From positions 1 to 23,205 of the forward strand of contig MWDY01000294.1 in NCBI GenBank assembly GCA_002070755.1: a stretch of 23,205 nucleotides of DNA, given 5' to 3'. The translations under genes were made by a program, and so were the position numbers. Under the pieces are notes generated by a model. That model saw only the letters and a program-made list of their open reading frames with translations, was not told the origin of the DNA and searched no databases. The stretch is from Spirochaetes bacterium ADurb.Bin110 (GTDB lineage Bacteria; Spirochaetota; Spirochaetia; Treponematales; Rectinemataceae). Positions 23,052 to 23,205 of the stretch are shown here, one piece after another (position 1 is the first letter of the stretch; each line of letters opens with the position of its first letter).

Positions 23052-23205
23052 ATGAACAACAAGAAATACTCAAGAAGGCGCTCTGCGCTTGCAGCGGAGC
23101 TTGTGCGAAAGGGCTTAGGCGCTGTTGTGGTATCGGATTTCGAGCATGGACGCGATTCGTCGCTGCGCTATCTTAGTGGTCAGCCTTCGGATGCCCTGCT
23201 TGTAG
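23052..23205 (+). CDS. Aminopeptidase P / Xaa-Pro dipeptidase family protein, N-terminal part only
   Basis: The frame opens at 23052 and runs off the right edge, giving 51 complete codons. AAGGAG (23041-23046) is 5 nt before this ATG. An earlier ATG at 23048 is in another frame that stops within about 45 codons. The visible part, beginning MNNKKYSRRRSALAAELV and containing LRYLSGQPSDALLV, is typical of the creatinase N-terminal domain of M24-family proline peptidases. The metal-binding catalytic domain lies outside the window, so activity cannot be judged. It diverges from the ABC importer operon. Confidence 0.72.
   Translation, partial: MNNKKYSRRRSALAAELVRKGLGAVVVSDFEHGRDSSLRYLSGQPSDALLV

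Noticed and set aside
23048..23190. An ATG at 23048 as the start of the right-edge gene
   Set aside because: It reads a different frame that ends in a stop within the window, while ATG 23052 has correct Shine-Dalgarno spacing and gives a clear creatinase N-terminal sequence.

Overview
The window reads as a compact bacterial chromosome segment from an anaerobic, hydrogen-metabolising, fermentative bacterium. The grounds are a multidomain [FeFe]-hydrogenase, a NuoF-like partner subunit and an ion-pumping pyrophosphatase. A spirochaete-like or other deep Gram-negative anaerobe fits the gene set, but this is an inference from protein flavour and no rRNA or marker gene is present. No insertion sequence, phage gene, tRNA, rRNA or CRISPR array is visible.

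Layout. (1) 29-3628 (+): hydB and hydA, the flavin/NAD subunit and catalytic subunit of an NAD(P)H-linked, possibly electron-bifurcating hydrogenase, closed by a strong terminator. (2) 3706-6404: an Rsm22/METTL17-type methyltransferase-like protein (-) and a PAS-GAF-GGDEF diguanylate cyclase (+). They diverge from a 41-nt gap that holds a near-perfect palindrome. (3) 6412-9051: trpS (-), then a membrane-anchored alpha/beta hydrolase and a FlK-fold thioesterase (+). (4) 9062-12014 (-): a K+-dependent membrane pyrophosphatase followed by an unrecognised 262-aa protein. (5) 12015-12487: a 473-nt regulatory gap. It contains a pyrophosphatase promoter, several repeats and a small unlisted ORF with a strong Shine-Dalgarno, which encodes an arginine-rich 36-aa leader peptide just ahead of argC. 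(6) 12488-16952 (+): argC-argJ-argB-argD, the acetylated cycle of arginine/ornithine synthesis. ArgJ recycles the acetyl group and ArgB looks like the arginine-inhibited type. An MFS transporter resembling the SLC49/FLVCR group follows at 17217-18419. (7) 18559-22846 (-): an ABC importer operon (binding protein, two permeases, no ATPase) ending with a membrane-anchored ComEC-like metallo-beta-lactamase-fold protein. (8) 23052 to the right edge (+): the start of an aminopeptidase P-family gene with a good sigma70-type promoter.

How the parts fit. The arginine block is the most coherent unit. It appears to have two feedback layers: allosteric inhibition at ArgB, and possibly ribosome-mediated attenuation through the leader peptide with three Arg-Arg pairs. 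The leader peptide is the main candidate for something undescribed here. It rests on sequence reading alone (start site, codon content, local hairpins) and needs comparative or experimental support. The ABC operon shows expression tuning by a 13-bp hairpin between the binding-protein gene and the permeases, plus a short operator-like palindrome upstream.
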